A stretch of 64,000 nucleotides of DNA from UBA1205 sp045534635 (lineage in GTDB: Bacteria; Bacteroidota; Bacteroidia; Bacteroidales; WCHB1-69), in assembly GCA_045534635.1 (NCBI GenBank), contig JAZSKB010000014.1:37320-101319 (forward strand), in the 5' to 3' direction. The notes beneath the pieces were generated by a model. It ran no database searches, was not told where the DNA came from, and saw only the letters and a program-made list of their open reading frames with translations. Below are positions 30,601 to 37,049 of the stretch, piece after piece (within the stretch, counting starts at the first letter, position 1; the number at the start of each line of letters is the position of its first letter). A program made the position numbers and the translations under genes.

Positions 30601-33600
30601 GTAGATAATTATTGTATTATTTGCTGAATCAGATGACATTATTAATTGATATGTGCCCACTTGGTTTTTCCATTGTTTATTTACGATTTGATAAATACTC
30701 TTCTGTCCATTAACGATAAGAACAGGAGTATTGTTGCTATCTGCACGTAAATCTAAATTAAGAATAGAATCCGCTCTAATACCTTGAAGGGTTATATATT
30801 TGTTCATATTTACCTTCTCTTGACCGCACATAAAGGTTCCATTTCCATTATAAGGTCCTGTGCCCCAATTTTTAGATTGGGCAATAGAGATATTTGTATT
30901 ATAAAATGGAAAAGATGAATTATAAGTAGAAGAAGTTAGTGTGTATAAAAAACACATACCTTGACTTCTTCCAATTCTTTCTGGTATTTGACAGAAAATA
31001 TTATTTATTTCTTCGGTAGAAAATTTATTATTACGAGCATACAATAGACGCAATGAGTCACAACCAGAAACATCTAATGTTGTTAAATTATTAGAATCTA
31101 AATAAATACAATCTAACACAGGACAATTAGAAATGAATGCACTTGTTAAAGTTCTGGTTGCAGCAGAACTACTTCCACTTAAATATACAGTTCTAAGTTT
31201 ACCCATTTTTCTTAAATCTATCGTTTTCAAACGGTGGTCGTTTACACGCAACCATTCTAAATTAGAACAGTTATAGATATTTAAATAGGTTACATTAGCA
31301 TTATTTAAATCTAAGTGAACCATATAAGGCATGAGATTAGCATCAAGACCTGTTATATTTGCATTGGTATTAGAAATATAGAATCTGCGAATATCTCCAA
31401 AAACAGTGATACTGTCGGTTTTTGTTTTGTAATTAAATGATGTAATTTCGTCTCCATTAGAAACAACTATTGTTGTATCAAAATTACCGTCTTTAATAAG
31501 GACTGCTCTACCTGCATTTACATTAATTCTATAAAATGGCAATACAACATCTTTTTTCGTTTTAATACCTATATAATAATCCATAACAGGATATTCACAA
31601 TTGAAAGTACCTACTGTAGTAACCGCTTTACCGCTCCAATTCCAGTTTTTCGCTGTTGCAATAGAAGCATTGGTATTTCTAAAACGAGTACTATCATCTG
31701 AAGTTGAAACCAATTTTATTGTTCCTTTATTGTTAGTAGGTCTTTGTGGCAAAGCACACATTATAGAGTCAAATCCTACTGTTGTATATTTATTTTCATC
31801 GGCTATTAAGTAGCGTAAATTAGGACAATTGTTAATATTTAAGTAAGTTTTTGTTGCAGATAAATATTGTTGTCTGATATTTGCTGTGTAGAAAGTTTTA
31901 CCTCCGTAACTTGCATAATATTTATCAGATGTTTGTATTGTTGTTACATTAGGCAATTTATTAAAACCATAAGAATTACAAGTAAGTTCTTCCAAAGCAG
32001 GCAAGCCTTTACTTAAATCTAAATTAGCCAACCAATGCTTACCAAGATTAAGACGTTTTAACTTAGGACAATTTTCAATTTGAGCATTGTAAATATTGAG
32101 CATATCACCTAAATTTATGGTATGCAAGTTTTCACATTGAATAATATTAACATAACAGGGCTCCCATTGCGGATAGAAGTCTGTACCAGAATATTGTTGT
32201 TCTCCTTCTACCTCACGGTCATTGCAAACATAGATTTCTTCAAGCGATGAGTTAGAGTAAACCTTAATAGAATCTATATATCGGAAATAAACATCTAATT
32301 TTTTAATATTCCCATAGAAATAGAAAACAGAGTCTGAACCTGCAGGCCATGTTATACCACTTTCACCTATATATACATTCAAAGTCGGAGAATTTTGACC
32401 AACTATGTTTCTATGTCCACCCCATTGTATAACAATATCAGGATATTGTGTATTTTCTCCTTTTTGTATTCTCCAACTAAAATATCCTGTTGGATCATAA
32501 GGACGTTTTGTTCTTATTTCTACACAACTAGAAAAATCTACCTTTGAATATAACTGCATATCATTACAAGTTACTGTATATATAGGACTTGCAAGAAGAG
32601 GAATATTATTTCCATTAGAATATTTATATGTCCAATTTTTATTTGTTCCTAAAGTAAAGCAACAACTTCGGATTGCAGCTACATCTTCATTTGTATTATA
32701 GGCATATATTGTCGCATTATTACTAGCAGATCTTGAAGGTAAGGCACAGAAAAACATATCCCATGAAGCAGAATTGAACCTATTTCCTGCCATCCATATA
32801 GTCACAAGTTGTGACCTGTTAGATGGTGGCAATTTTATATCTGCTATACCATTACCATCTATTTCTAAATCTGTTAAATTGATTTGATTAGTTATATCTA
32901 ACTTAACAATTTTATTATTCTTAAGGTTAAGATATTTCAAATTTTGACACTTTGCTAAATCTATTTGAGTAAGTCCTAATTCACGAAGATTAAGCCTTTC
33001 TAAATCAACACTTTTTATTTCTATATCTTTAATACCATTTTGGTTTTCCAATGCAAAAACTCTAAAGTCACCATAAATGGTAACAATAGTATCTGTTGCA
33101 GGAATTCGATAAGTAGAAGAATAAGTACCTGACATAGTAGTATATCCATATCCAGCAGGACGAACCAAAGTGTCCATATCTCCACAAATAATTCTTACCC
33201 ATTCTTTTTTTCCATTAGCAATATATCCAAGGTTTACCGTTACCATAGAATCTTTTGCTACCGTTATTTTTGCATAATTATCAGAAATAAAAGAACAAGG
33301 TTCTTGTCCGTTTGTTTTAATATTACTATTAATAGCAGTAGCAGCGACAATTCTCCATTTTTTTGCATTCAAATCTACTGTTGACATATTGAGAACCGTA
33401 TAATAATCTGGGTCTGAAGGGGTGTTGCTATATATTGGAACAAATCTTTTATCACTCGTGACGTTGTTGTCAGGGAAAGCACACACTATTTTATTGAGTT
33501 CTTCTGTGGTAAAGGCATTTTTATAACAATACAAATATTTTAATTTTGTAGCCTTAGAAACATCTAAAGAAGCAATCTCATTGTTGAAACAGAACAAAGA

Positions 33601-35298
33601 TGTAAGTTCAGTATTGTGAGTAATATCTAAACCATACAATTTTTGTTGGTTATCGCTACAAGTAAAAGAAACAATATCTCCATAAATAGTAATATTATCA
33701 GAACGAGGAACGATATTGATAGCCATCCCAATATTGTTAGCGGTAAAAACAGTATCAAAAGCACCAGAGATAACACGTATAGGTGTTCCTACCGCGACTA
33801 CATCAAAAGATAAATTGATACGCTCTCCGCGGATAACATCTAATGAAATATATCTGTCTAAATTAGCACAATTGTGATTACCTGTTGTCGCAGGAATATC
33901 TATAGCACCAGTATATGTCCTCACTGTCCAATTTTTATTTTTTGCTATATTGGAATTTGTTTTAATAAATTCATTGTAATCAGTATTACCAATACTACCA
34001 ATAGGGTAGAAAGATCCTTTAGAATTAGCAGGACATGTAGGCAACGCACACATTATTTTATCGTATGTAATAGCCGATAAAGATATATCATTAGCACAAT
34101 TAACGTAATTTAAGTCTGGAAGATTTCCCAAGGTTACATCCGTTAACTTAGACAAGTCATTAATATACAATGTTTTAAGGTTTTTAAAATTAGAAACATC
34201 TACACTATAGATATATTGATTGTTGTTGCTATGATAAAGGCAAAAGGTTTGTACTTCACCATAAATAGTTAAAATGGTATCGCCAGCTTTTATTGTTCTC
34301 CAAGCGCCATTACCTTTAGGAACTAAAGTATTATAAGTTTCATTACCAGAAACAGCGTAAATATATATATCTTTGTCATTATTTCTTGCAACAAAGGATA
34401 TGTCTTTCCCTTTCTCAACACGGAGGGTAGCGTATTGGTATAAATTAACACCATCACATTCGTATGTTCCTATAGAGTTAAATTCTTGTCCAGAATAGAA
34501 TACTACGTTCCAATTTTTGGCTTTTGCAGTAGAAAAATTAGCGTTATAGAAATTATCATAATAAGAGGTCGTGTTATTTACAACTGTAATTTTTCCTTTC
34601 GCATTTATAGTACGTACTGGTAATTTACATATCAAATTATCAATATCAGCAGTAGATAAATTAGAAGCGTAAGTAGTGATGTCTTTTAAATTAGGAGCAA
34701 AGTTAGTATCAGGAAGAATCAATGAGGTTAAATTATAATTATTGTGTAGAAACAATGCTTCCAATTTTTCGTGACAAGTAGATAAATCTAATGTAGAAAT
34801 AGAATTGTACGATAGATTAAGAGTTTTCAAATTAGAAAGATTGTTAAGTGTTACCGTTTCTATACCAGTATAGCCACCAGAACCGACGGATAAATACGTT
34901 AAATATGGATTGTTAACAATATTAACAGACTTCATATTGTATTGGTTATTTAAAAAAACTTGTGTTACTTGAGAGTTTTGCAAATTAAAATCCAATATCA
35001 CATAGCCTGAGGGGGTATAAATATAATTTATATTTCCATAAATTCTTAATATCGTATCAGTAGATACTATCTTATTAAAAGATCTATTCCCCGCAGAAAT
35101 TGTGCTACTATATTGGTTTTGTCCACCAACAATCAGAACTGGAGTATTCGCTGCTTTTGCAGCCAAGGTTATGTATGAAATGGTATCCCCTGGCTTAACT
35201 TTAAAGGTAATGTAATTGTTCATGTCTTGTCCCCAAGCGGCATTAAAGCACAGCAAAATCAGGGACACTAACGTAATAAATTTTCTAAATCTTTTCAT
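21601..35298 (-). CDS. Giant secreted leucine-rich-repeat protein of 16 repeated modules with T9SS sorting domain
   Basis: A 4565-residue protein with a signal peptide (about 1-23, ending CFNAAWGQ) and a C-terminal type A T9SS sorting domain (ITVYPNPANTTI, VDIYDITGRLIL, LAKGMYYIKI). Between them I count 16 related modules. Each opens with a beta-type segment (N-x-[YF]-I-T-x-x-V, then V-x-V-x-S-G-x-x-D-T and I-x-I-Y-G-D), continues with leucine-rich repeats of the form LxxLxCxxNxLxxLDVSxNxxL, and closes with Y-N-D-L-M-C-S-M-P, G-x-F-Y-P-L, NSNIAKNKNWNV-x-Y and T-x-G-x-Y-x-C. Approximate module starts (bp): 35225, 34445, 33860, 33285, 32560, 31580, 30805, 30185, 29105, 28040, 27130, 26495, 25105, 24085, 23335, 22585. 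I count about 75 LRRs, up to 16 in module 12. It is likely a cell-surface adhesin or binding protein; the ligand is unknown. Confidence 0.9.
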   Translation of the reverse strand: MKRFRKFITLVSLILLCFNAAWGQDMNNYITFKVKPGDTISYITLAAKAANTPVLIVGGQNQYSSTISAGNRSFNKIVSTDTILRIYGNINYIYTPSGYVILDFNLQNSQVTQVFLNNQYNMKSVNIVNNPYLTYLSVGSGGYTGIETVTLNNLSNLKTLNLSYNSISTLDLSTCHEKLEALFLHNNYNLTSLILPDTNFAPNLKDITTYASNLSTADIDNLICKLPVRTINAKGKITVVNNTTSYYDNFYNANFSTAKAKNWNVVFYSGQEFNSIGTYECDGVNLYQYATLRVEKGKDISFVARNNDKDIYIYAVSGNETYNTLVPKGNGAWRTIKAGDTILTIYGEVQTFCLYHSNNNQYIYSVDVSNFKNLKTLYINDLSKLTDVTLGNLPDLNYVNCANDISLSAITYDKIMCALPTCPANSKGSFYPIGSIGNTDYNEFIKTNSNIAKNKNWTVRTYTGAIDIPATTGNHNCANLDRYISLDVIRGERINLSFDVVAVGTPIRVISGAFDTVFTANNIGMAINIVPRSDNITIYGDIVSFTCSDNQQKLYGLDITHNTELTSLFCFNNEIASLDVSKATKLKYLYCYKNAFTTEELNKIVCAFPDNNVTSDKRFVPIYSNTPSDPDYYTVLNMSTVDLNAKKWRIVAATAINSNIKTNGQEPCSFISDNYAKITVAKDSMVTVNLGYIANGKKEWVRIICGDMDTLVRPAGYGYTTMSGTYSSTYRIPATDTIVTIYGDFRVFALENQNGIKDIEIKSVDLERLNLRELGLTQIDLAKCQNLKYLNLKNNKIVKLDITNQINLTDLEIDGNGIADIKLPPSNRSQLVTIWMAGNRFNSASWDMFFCALPSRSASNNATIYAYNTNEDVAAIRSCCFTLGTNKNWTYKYSNGNNIPLLASPIYTVTCNDMQLYSKVDFSSCVEIRTKRPYDPTGYFSWRIQKGENTQYPDIVIQWGGHRNIVGQNSPTLNVYIGESGITWPAGSDSVFYFYGNIKKLDVYFRYIDSIKVYSNSSLEEIYVCNDREVEGEQQYSGTDFYPQWEPCYVNIIQCENLHTINLGDMLNIYNAQIENCPKLKRLNLGKHWLANLDLSKGLPALEELTCNSYGFNKLPNVTTIQTSDKYYASYGGKTFYTANIRQQYLSATKTYLNINNCPNLRYLIADENKYTTVGFDSIMCALPQRPTNNKGTIKLVSTSDDSTRFRNTNASIATAKNWNWSGKAVTTVGTFNCEYPVMDYYIGIKTKKDVVLPFYRINVNAGRAVLIKDGNFDTTIVVSNGDEITSFNYKTKTDSITVFGDIRRFYISNTNANITGLDANLMPYMVHLDLNNANVTYLNIYNCSNLEWLRVNDHRLKTIDLRKMGKLRTVYLSGSSSAATRTLTSAFISNCPVLDCIYLDSNNLTTLDVSGCDSLRLLYARNNKFSTEEINNIFCQIPERIGRSQGMCFLYTLTSSTYNSSFPFYNTNISIAQSKNWGTGPYNGNGTFMCGQEKVNMNKYITLQGIRADSILNLDLRADSNNTPVLIVNGQKSIYQIVNKQWKNQVGTYQLIMSSDSANNTIIIYGDINAVNCSGNTSITKVLLANNPDLQVFNCSGTSIKSLNVSQNPKLMDIGIADCPFTTQSYNDMMCGICPKPANQAYAYIRPFRTNTNTTLDPCYQRFVEANVMNAMSKGWSVATIDEGVQPNFTSGIPYPCPVLDTTTSVSLTVTQGKWIKLDFSADSAFTVVSVVSGGYDTTFTLVNPNQSTPLYFYADATTMTIYGKIATLDCSNNSTFITGLNVSKNTRLTSLNCGRNKLTSLTLGNNAKLTYLNCYTNDLTSLNISNLPNLDSLYCSINKLTSLDISNNTKLKLCNAMENQIATLTVGQNTALEQLYCYSNKLTTLDVSTLTSLVNLKCHANELKTLDVSKNLALEELICTRNKITTLNLGTNTVLKNLSCVNNRLQSLSVTLNTALCTLMCDSNYLLDLDISRNTALKYISCGNNLFTTESYNQMMCNIVSVPGSENCRFLPVYNTTTTNADYKAFMAANANIAKNKGWKVGFGNSINTNITTTGTYTCPTVNTSSYIQMDVAQGETIKFKLMAPSSIQVRVISGALDTFVFATTGWSKVINITAGAPNIQIYGDVNGLDCGGNYENISDINVSHNRSICTLYCDRNNLTSLDVSNCLSLTDLYCFQNKIHDLNLANTPALKRLRCNDDSLTGLDLSSCFSLEYLDCYSNKLSYLDISSCPNLKELRCANNKLQSLDLTEAQALTSLDCEYNELTSLDVNTCASLEQLICRNNHIATLNVSLCTTLVDLDCSNNALTELDMNGCSSLNALSCQQNQLKSINVNNSKSINYLVCFENRFSTVDFDNLMCGLPMMSKGSGNFYPLKDNKDADSSIFHLANSNIAKVKKWNVNYFNSQTAISETEGTYICPQIAPETEVILYVKQGESVKLRMGASLPNSLIRVTSGGIDNLVTADTTFTDFQTFIADDAIVTITGLLSALDCSNNGDKITGIEIKNAHSLRYLDCSHNAISSLDLSPDATGKRSLKYLDCSFNKIASLIFYNDTLLETLLCNNNEIKDIFIDNNKYLQVINCSFNSIPSLTIKKFNFLRELYCNDNNLTLLNINSNIALETLHCFNNKLKSLNCNNNVALTDVRVYGNLFTFSKFNDIMCSLPTIVGTQATFVPLYNPSDMLAYVFGSANSNIATEKSWNVIYNDNTTIPFTTGDYICPFVNNSNVMTLKTKQGRQINLKLLADTAETYVRVSCGSLDTTFAINDTWSDAMPFYAADDDILYIYGDASGLDCSENGANISNIEVFNNANLKHLNCAKNSLTRLNVSKNKLLETLICNDNILKALDVRANTQLRTLTCYSNYFTSQAYNELMCSMPIITVGKGNFYPMYNSNNDTAFMSSNSTIASGKLWNVLYSNNTPIASTNGTYACPVIDTTSIIALNVQKNQEIKFKLNASTNNSAVNVVSGSLDTIVYVGLNSTGVISYISDADTMHIYGDVQSFDCNSNNTNILGLTVVNNATLENLVCNDNSISSLDLSTATSLVNLTCNNNNILSLDVSQSPALNTLICNNNSIATLDLTQNTSLEYLNANANRLTSLNIDYLSDLKSLHCEENNLVGFNLSTNTSLEELFCSKNNLNDLDLSQNVNLQEVYCQFNTLNTLTTGGAESLTILHCYNNLLTSLDLSTNTNLQEVYCYTNNLTSLNVNNDSVLRILDCSSNQLDQLNLNSNVALENLNCNINNLTSIDLSNNTALTNLSLNKNQLTSLNLINNEALVEIACDNNKLNTLDVTFNIALEKLSCNDNLLASLDVSRNRGLRYLSIYGNAFTTLNYNDVMCSMPFLGNETGTFYPLYDKNDNNYSEFIATNSTLAKNKNWTVNYADKNVTIPNTTDENYVCPANMNRYTIFDVPQGGQINFMVKGEVPNTAVMIVGVNINGKNDTTIIVDTAWTNVLNFTTLSDMVVVYGNVVGMHCEQNAENILGVSVTNDVLTYLNCSDDSLYTLNVDKAPMLTYLYCANNNLSTLNVNNNPALIELDCHNNVITNLNVDENAQLTLLNCSFNNLDSLDVSPTPLLENLNCANNNISNLLVKQNLKLHTLNCANNNLEELVVVPNVELHTLDCSNNNLQDLDITNNSRLTALNCSSNQLTSLDLSYNPSIVRVACFNNLFSTQAFDDLMCSMPIVSNGIGLFFPLNDTYDNNDSLFKEANAITAMAKNWDVAYYSAFDPIYTNGTYVCPANMNNFVTMNVKQNEPIAIDVMSNLAIAPIRVISGRYDTTIYISNNWSGIINYTSEDTIMTVYGDFIALNCANNADNIIAIDASNAQITELNCESNAISSLILPQNATLESLNCASNQLLNLNLNNSSALVELNCANNTLSDLDLSQNVALEVLDCSGNNLAILDVNNNIALNTLICYNNPFTTQTYDDLMCSMPFAVNNTGNFFPLYDINDVNDTIFNNANANTANIKNWNVAYFSTNDVISTIGVWICPVDTNNFITLNVTPNEPIAFDIHSQLTTAVKIVNGSFDTIVYIGNTWYGKTSYIADMNTITIYGNVESFDCANNTEILSINISNNTGLAYLDCSNSAQTSLDLSQNAALNVLNCANNNLSTLDINNNIALKELNCANNNLAGLTLSQNTALEVLNCTDNYLTTLDVAANNALNTLICYNNPFTTQAFDDLMCSMPTVVNNVGIFTPLFDDVDANYTQFMAANSSIALTKNWNVIYANATDVPATNGKFSCNLNMNQFITVDIAPNARINIGFTGNYFDAVVRVISGTTDTILFLDTTWTYLTFLSDDNAMIIYGDLEKFDCSNNGLSINAINVDNNTILTYLNCSSNNISNLNVANNTALNTLFTNSTQLSNLDVSKNLALTSLYCNNNNLTTLDVANNTQLEILACNNNALTSLDLSANTALNYLACYGNNFTSKDYDLLMCSMNQIDSVIGKFFPLRASSDPNYTQFMAANSNTAINKNWDVLYYSVNVNIPETRGKYDCFTGLDEVETEQITVYPNPANTTINITGVTAEHVDIYDITGRLILTVPTNGDEIVTINVSELAKGMYYIKIDNTTAKFVKQ

Positions 35299-35743
35299 AT
35301 TTGCAATATAATTTTAAATTAATAATTCTTTTTTTTTACTTTCTACATTAATATATATATATATAAGCGTTATCGCTTATCGTTTGGAGTTGCCCTTTTT
35401 GTTTTTCAACAACAGGCATTGAGGTTAAAGAACAATGTTTGTAAACAAACCTCTTATATGGAGGCGTTTTACTAATGTCAAAAAATACTTTTTTCTTCAT
35501 ACGTGATAAATTTTTATTTATATTAATATTCTATTTCTTCTATTTCTATTTCTCATTTTTCAGCAAATTCAGTGATAACCCCGCAAAGTTGTAAGTACCC
35601 CCTACGTAATGCTCTACGAGTACATACAGCCTGCGTTCACACCTAAAGTGCTAATACTTAATTGATTTTAATGTTAATAAATATGTTCATAAATAGTTTA
35701 AACTTTTTTACTTAATAAAAAACTAACGTTATATTTCAGCCAG
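35299..35743 (-). promoter_or_regulatory. Long leader region of the giant LRR gene
   Basis: About 440 bases lie between the giant gene's start and the nearest promoter box at 35744-35751. No gene is visible. The stretch holds an alternating TA run near 35350-35362, a small stem AAGCG-TTAT-CGCTT at 35364-35377, and a less A+T-rich islet at about 35575-35645 (contains cccgcaaag, accccctacg, gcctgcgttc). The islet could be a structured RNA element in the leader; I could not match it to a known family. Confidence 0.35.
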
Positions 35744-35751
35744 CAAAGATA
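35744..35751 (-). promoter_or_regulatory. -7 box, probable promoter of the giant LRR gene
   Basis: Reads TATCTTTGCTGG on the minus strand. It is the only good TAnnTTTG match I saw between the array and the start codon. Confidence 0.5.
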
Positions 35752-35888
35752 ACACTTTTTTTTATACAAAACAACATTTTACAAAAAAAAGTGCAAAAAG
35801 TGCAAAATTTTTCTTCTTCAATGAAATTTTTCAAAAAACTCTTGCTCCAAATGTGTTCTATTGAAATTCGTTTTTGTCTCAAAAAAAA

Positions 35889-36886
35889 GGCTACTTGGAA
35901 AGTAGCCCAAAAATTATATTAACTAAATTAAATAAAATAAAATCGTGCTACCTTTCGTAGCATACTTATAACGTAAGAAAATACAAATTATTGTATGCGT
36001 GAAAAAAAATTGTTTCACTTGTTTTCATCAAAAAAAAAGGGCTACTTGGGAGGTAGCCCCGAAAAAAAACAAGATTTGCTGAATTATCAGCAATAAATAC
36101 TGCATTGTTTATAACGTAAGAAAGTACAAATTATTGTATGCGTATAAAAAAAGGGGCTACTTAGAAAGTAGCCCATAATTAAAATATTTAAAAACATAAA
36201 ATGCTGTAGGAATAACAACAACATTATTTGTAAAAGAACGTAAAAAATTACAAAATATTGTATGCGTAAAAAAAGGGGCTACTTGTATGTAACCCCCTAT
36301 CATGAAAAAAATAATTTTTAAGCTGTAGGAATAACAACAAAAACATATTTATAACGTGAGAAAATACAATTTATTGTATGTGTGTAAAAAAATAGGACCA
36401 CCTGAGAAGTGGTCCCGAAACCATAAAAGAAACTGCTATAATTATATAGCAACAATTACTGCATTGTTTATAACGTAAGAAATTACAAATTATTGTATAC
36501 GTACAAAAAAAGGGGCTACTTGTATGTAACCCCTATTATGAAAAAGCTTATTATAATAATAGCTACGTTTTTATAACGTAAAAAATTACAAATTATTGTA
36601 TGCGTATAAAAAAAGGGCTACTTAGAAAGTAGCCCCCGAAAATTAATCAAAACAATAATTCATTTTTTTCAGATAAATATGAAAATCTTAGTAATATAGC
36701 AATATTACTTGTAATGATAACGTAACAAATAAAAAAATATTGTTATAAGTACAAAAAAAAAGGGCTACTTGGAAAGTAGCCCCGAAAAATATTAAATTAA
36801 ATTCAAGAATTAAGAATTCTGCAATTATAATAACAACATTGTTTATAAAAAAACGTAAAAAAGTACAAATTATTGTATCTGTGTAA
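35889..36886 (-). repeat. Tandem array of eight hairpin units (candidate small-RNA or terminator array)
   Basis: No protein gene is apparent. On the minus strand each unit of 103-150 bp reads: a conserved block (ACGCA, then TACAATAATTTGTA, a T-rich spacer, then TTACGTTATAAACAATG), a variable 40-90 base stretch often with its own small stem, then a terminator-like stem (typically GGGCTACT / AGTAGCCC) followed by 6-9 Ts. Stems lie at about 35889-35907, 36039-36059, 36154-36174, 36275-36296, 36395-36415, 36512-36533, 36615-36635 and 36762-36782. The block contains the palindrome TACAA-n4-TTGTA in seven units and is degenerate in the unit ending at 36615. It includes TAATTTG, one base short of the -7 consensus. 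Units could therefore be promoter-RNA-terminator cassettes, or an operator/terminator array insulating the giant gene from serC-serA. A ninth unit lies beyond the ATPase gene. Confidence 0.6.
36395..36415 (-). terminator. Array hairpin with compensatory base changes
   Basis: This stem reads GGACCAC / GTGGTCC instead of the array's usual GGGCTAC / GTAGCCC. Two base pairs are changed on both arms (G-C to A-T and T-A to C-G), which keeps the structure. It is followed on the minus strand by seven T-rich bases. Confidence 0.6.
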
Positions 36887-36893
36887 AAAAAAT

Positions 36894-37008
36894 CAAACAC
36901 CAATAAGCAAAAAAAATACGCTCAGAGGTGTTTTTGATAAAAAAGATTTTACGCTGGGAGGTGTTTTTTGCAAAAAAGATTTTACGCTCAGAGTAATTTT
37001 TTTTTGTA
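36894..37008 (+). repeat. Left copy of the 33-bp repeat block flanking the ATPase gene
   Basis: A lead-in (caaacaccaataagca) precedes direct repeats of 33 bp that begin ACGCTCAGAGG or ACGCTGGGAGG and end AAAAAAGATTTT, at 36918-36950 and 36951-36983. A truncated last unit, ACGCTCAGAGTAA plus a T run, starts at 36984. The same lead-in and units recur to the right of the ATPase gene in the same orientation. Confidence 0.75.
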
Positions 37009-37024
37009 ATTAAATAATTTTTAG

Positions 37025-37032
37025 TATCTTTG
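37025..37032 (+). promoter_or_regulatory. -7 box upstream of the ATPase gene
   Basis: TATCTTTGCAAAA, 17 bases before the ATG at 37050. Confidence 0.6.
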
Positions 37033-37049
37033 CAAAAAAATAAAATGTT

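Noticed and set aside
22000..34080. Many 65-155 codon plus-strand frames inside the giant gene
   Set aside because: They are antisense readings of LRR repeats (recurrent LLLxQFK-type peptides) and lack start signals.
35575..35645. The less A+T-rich islet as a tRNA or 6S RNA gene
   Set aside because: I found no T-loop motif, cloverleaf or 6S-like central bubble that I could support; it is kept only as an unexplained leader feature.
35881..36900. CRISPR array in the repeat region upstream of the giant gene
   Set aside because: Conserved parts are not identical, unit lengths vary from 103 to 150 bp, each unit has a terminator-like stem with a T run, and no cas genes are near.
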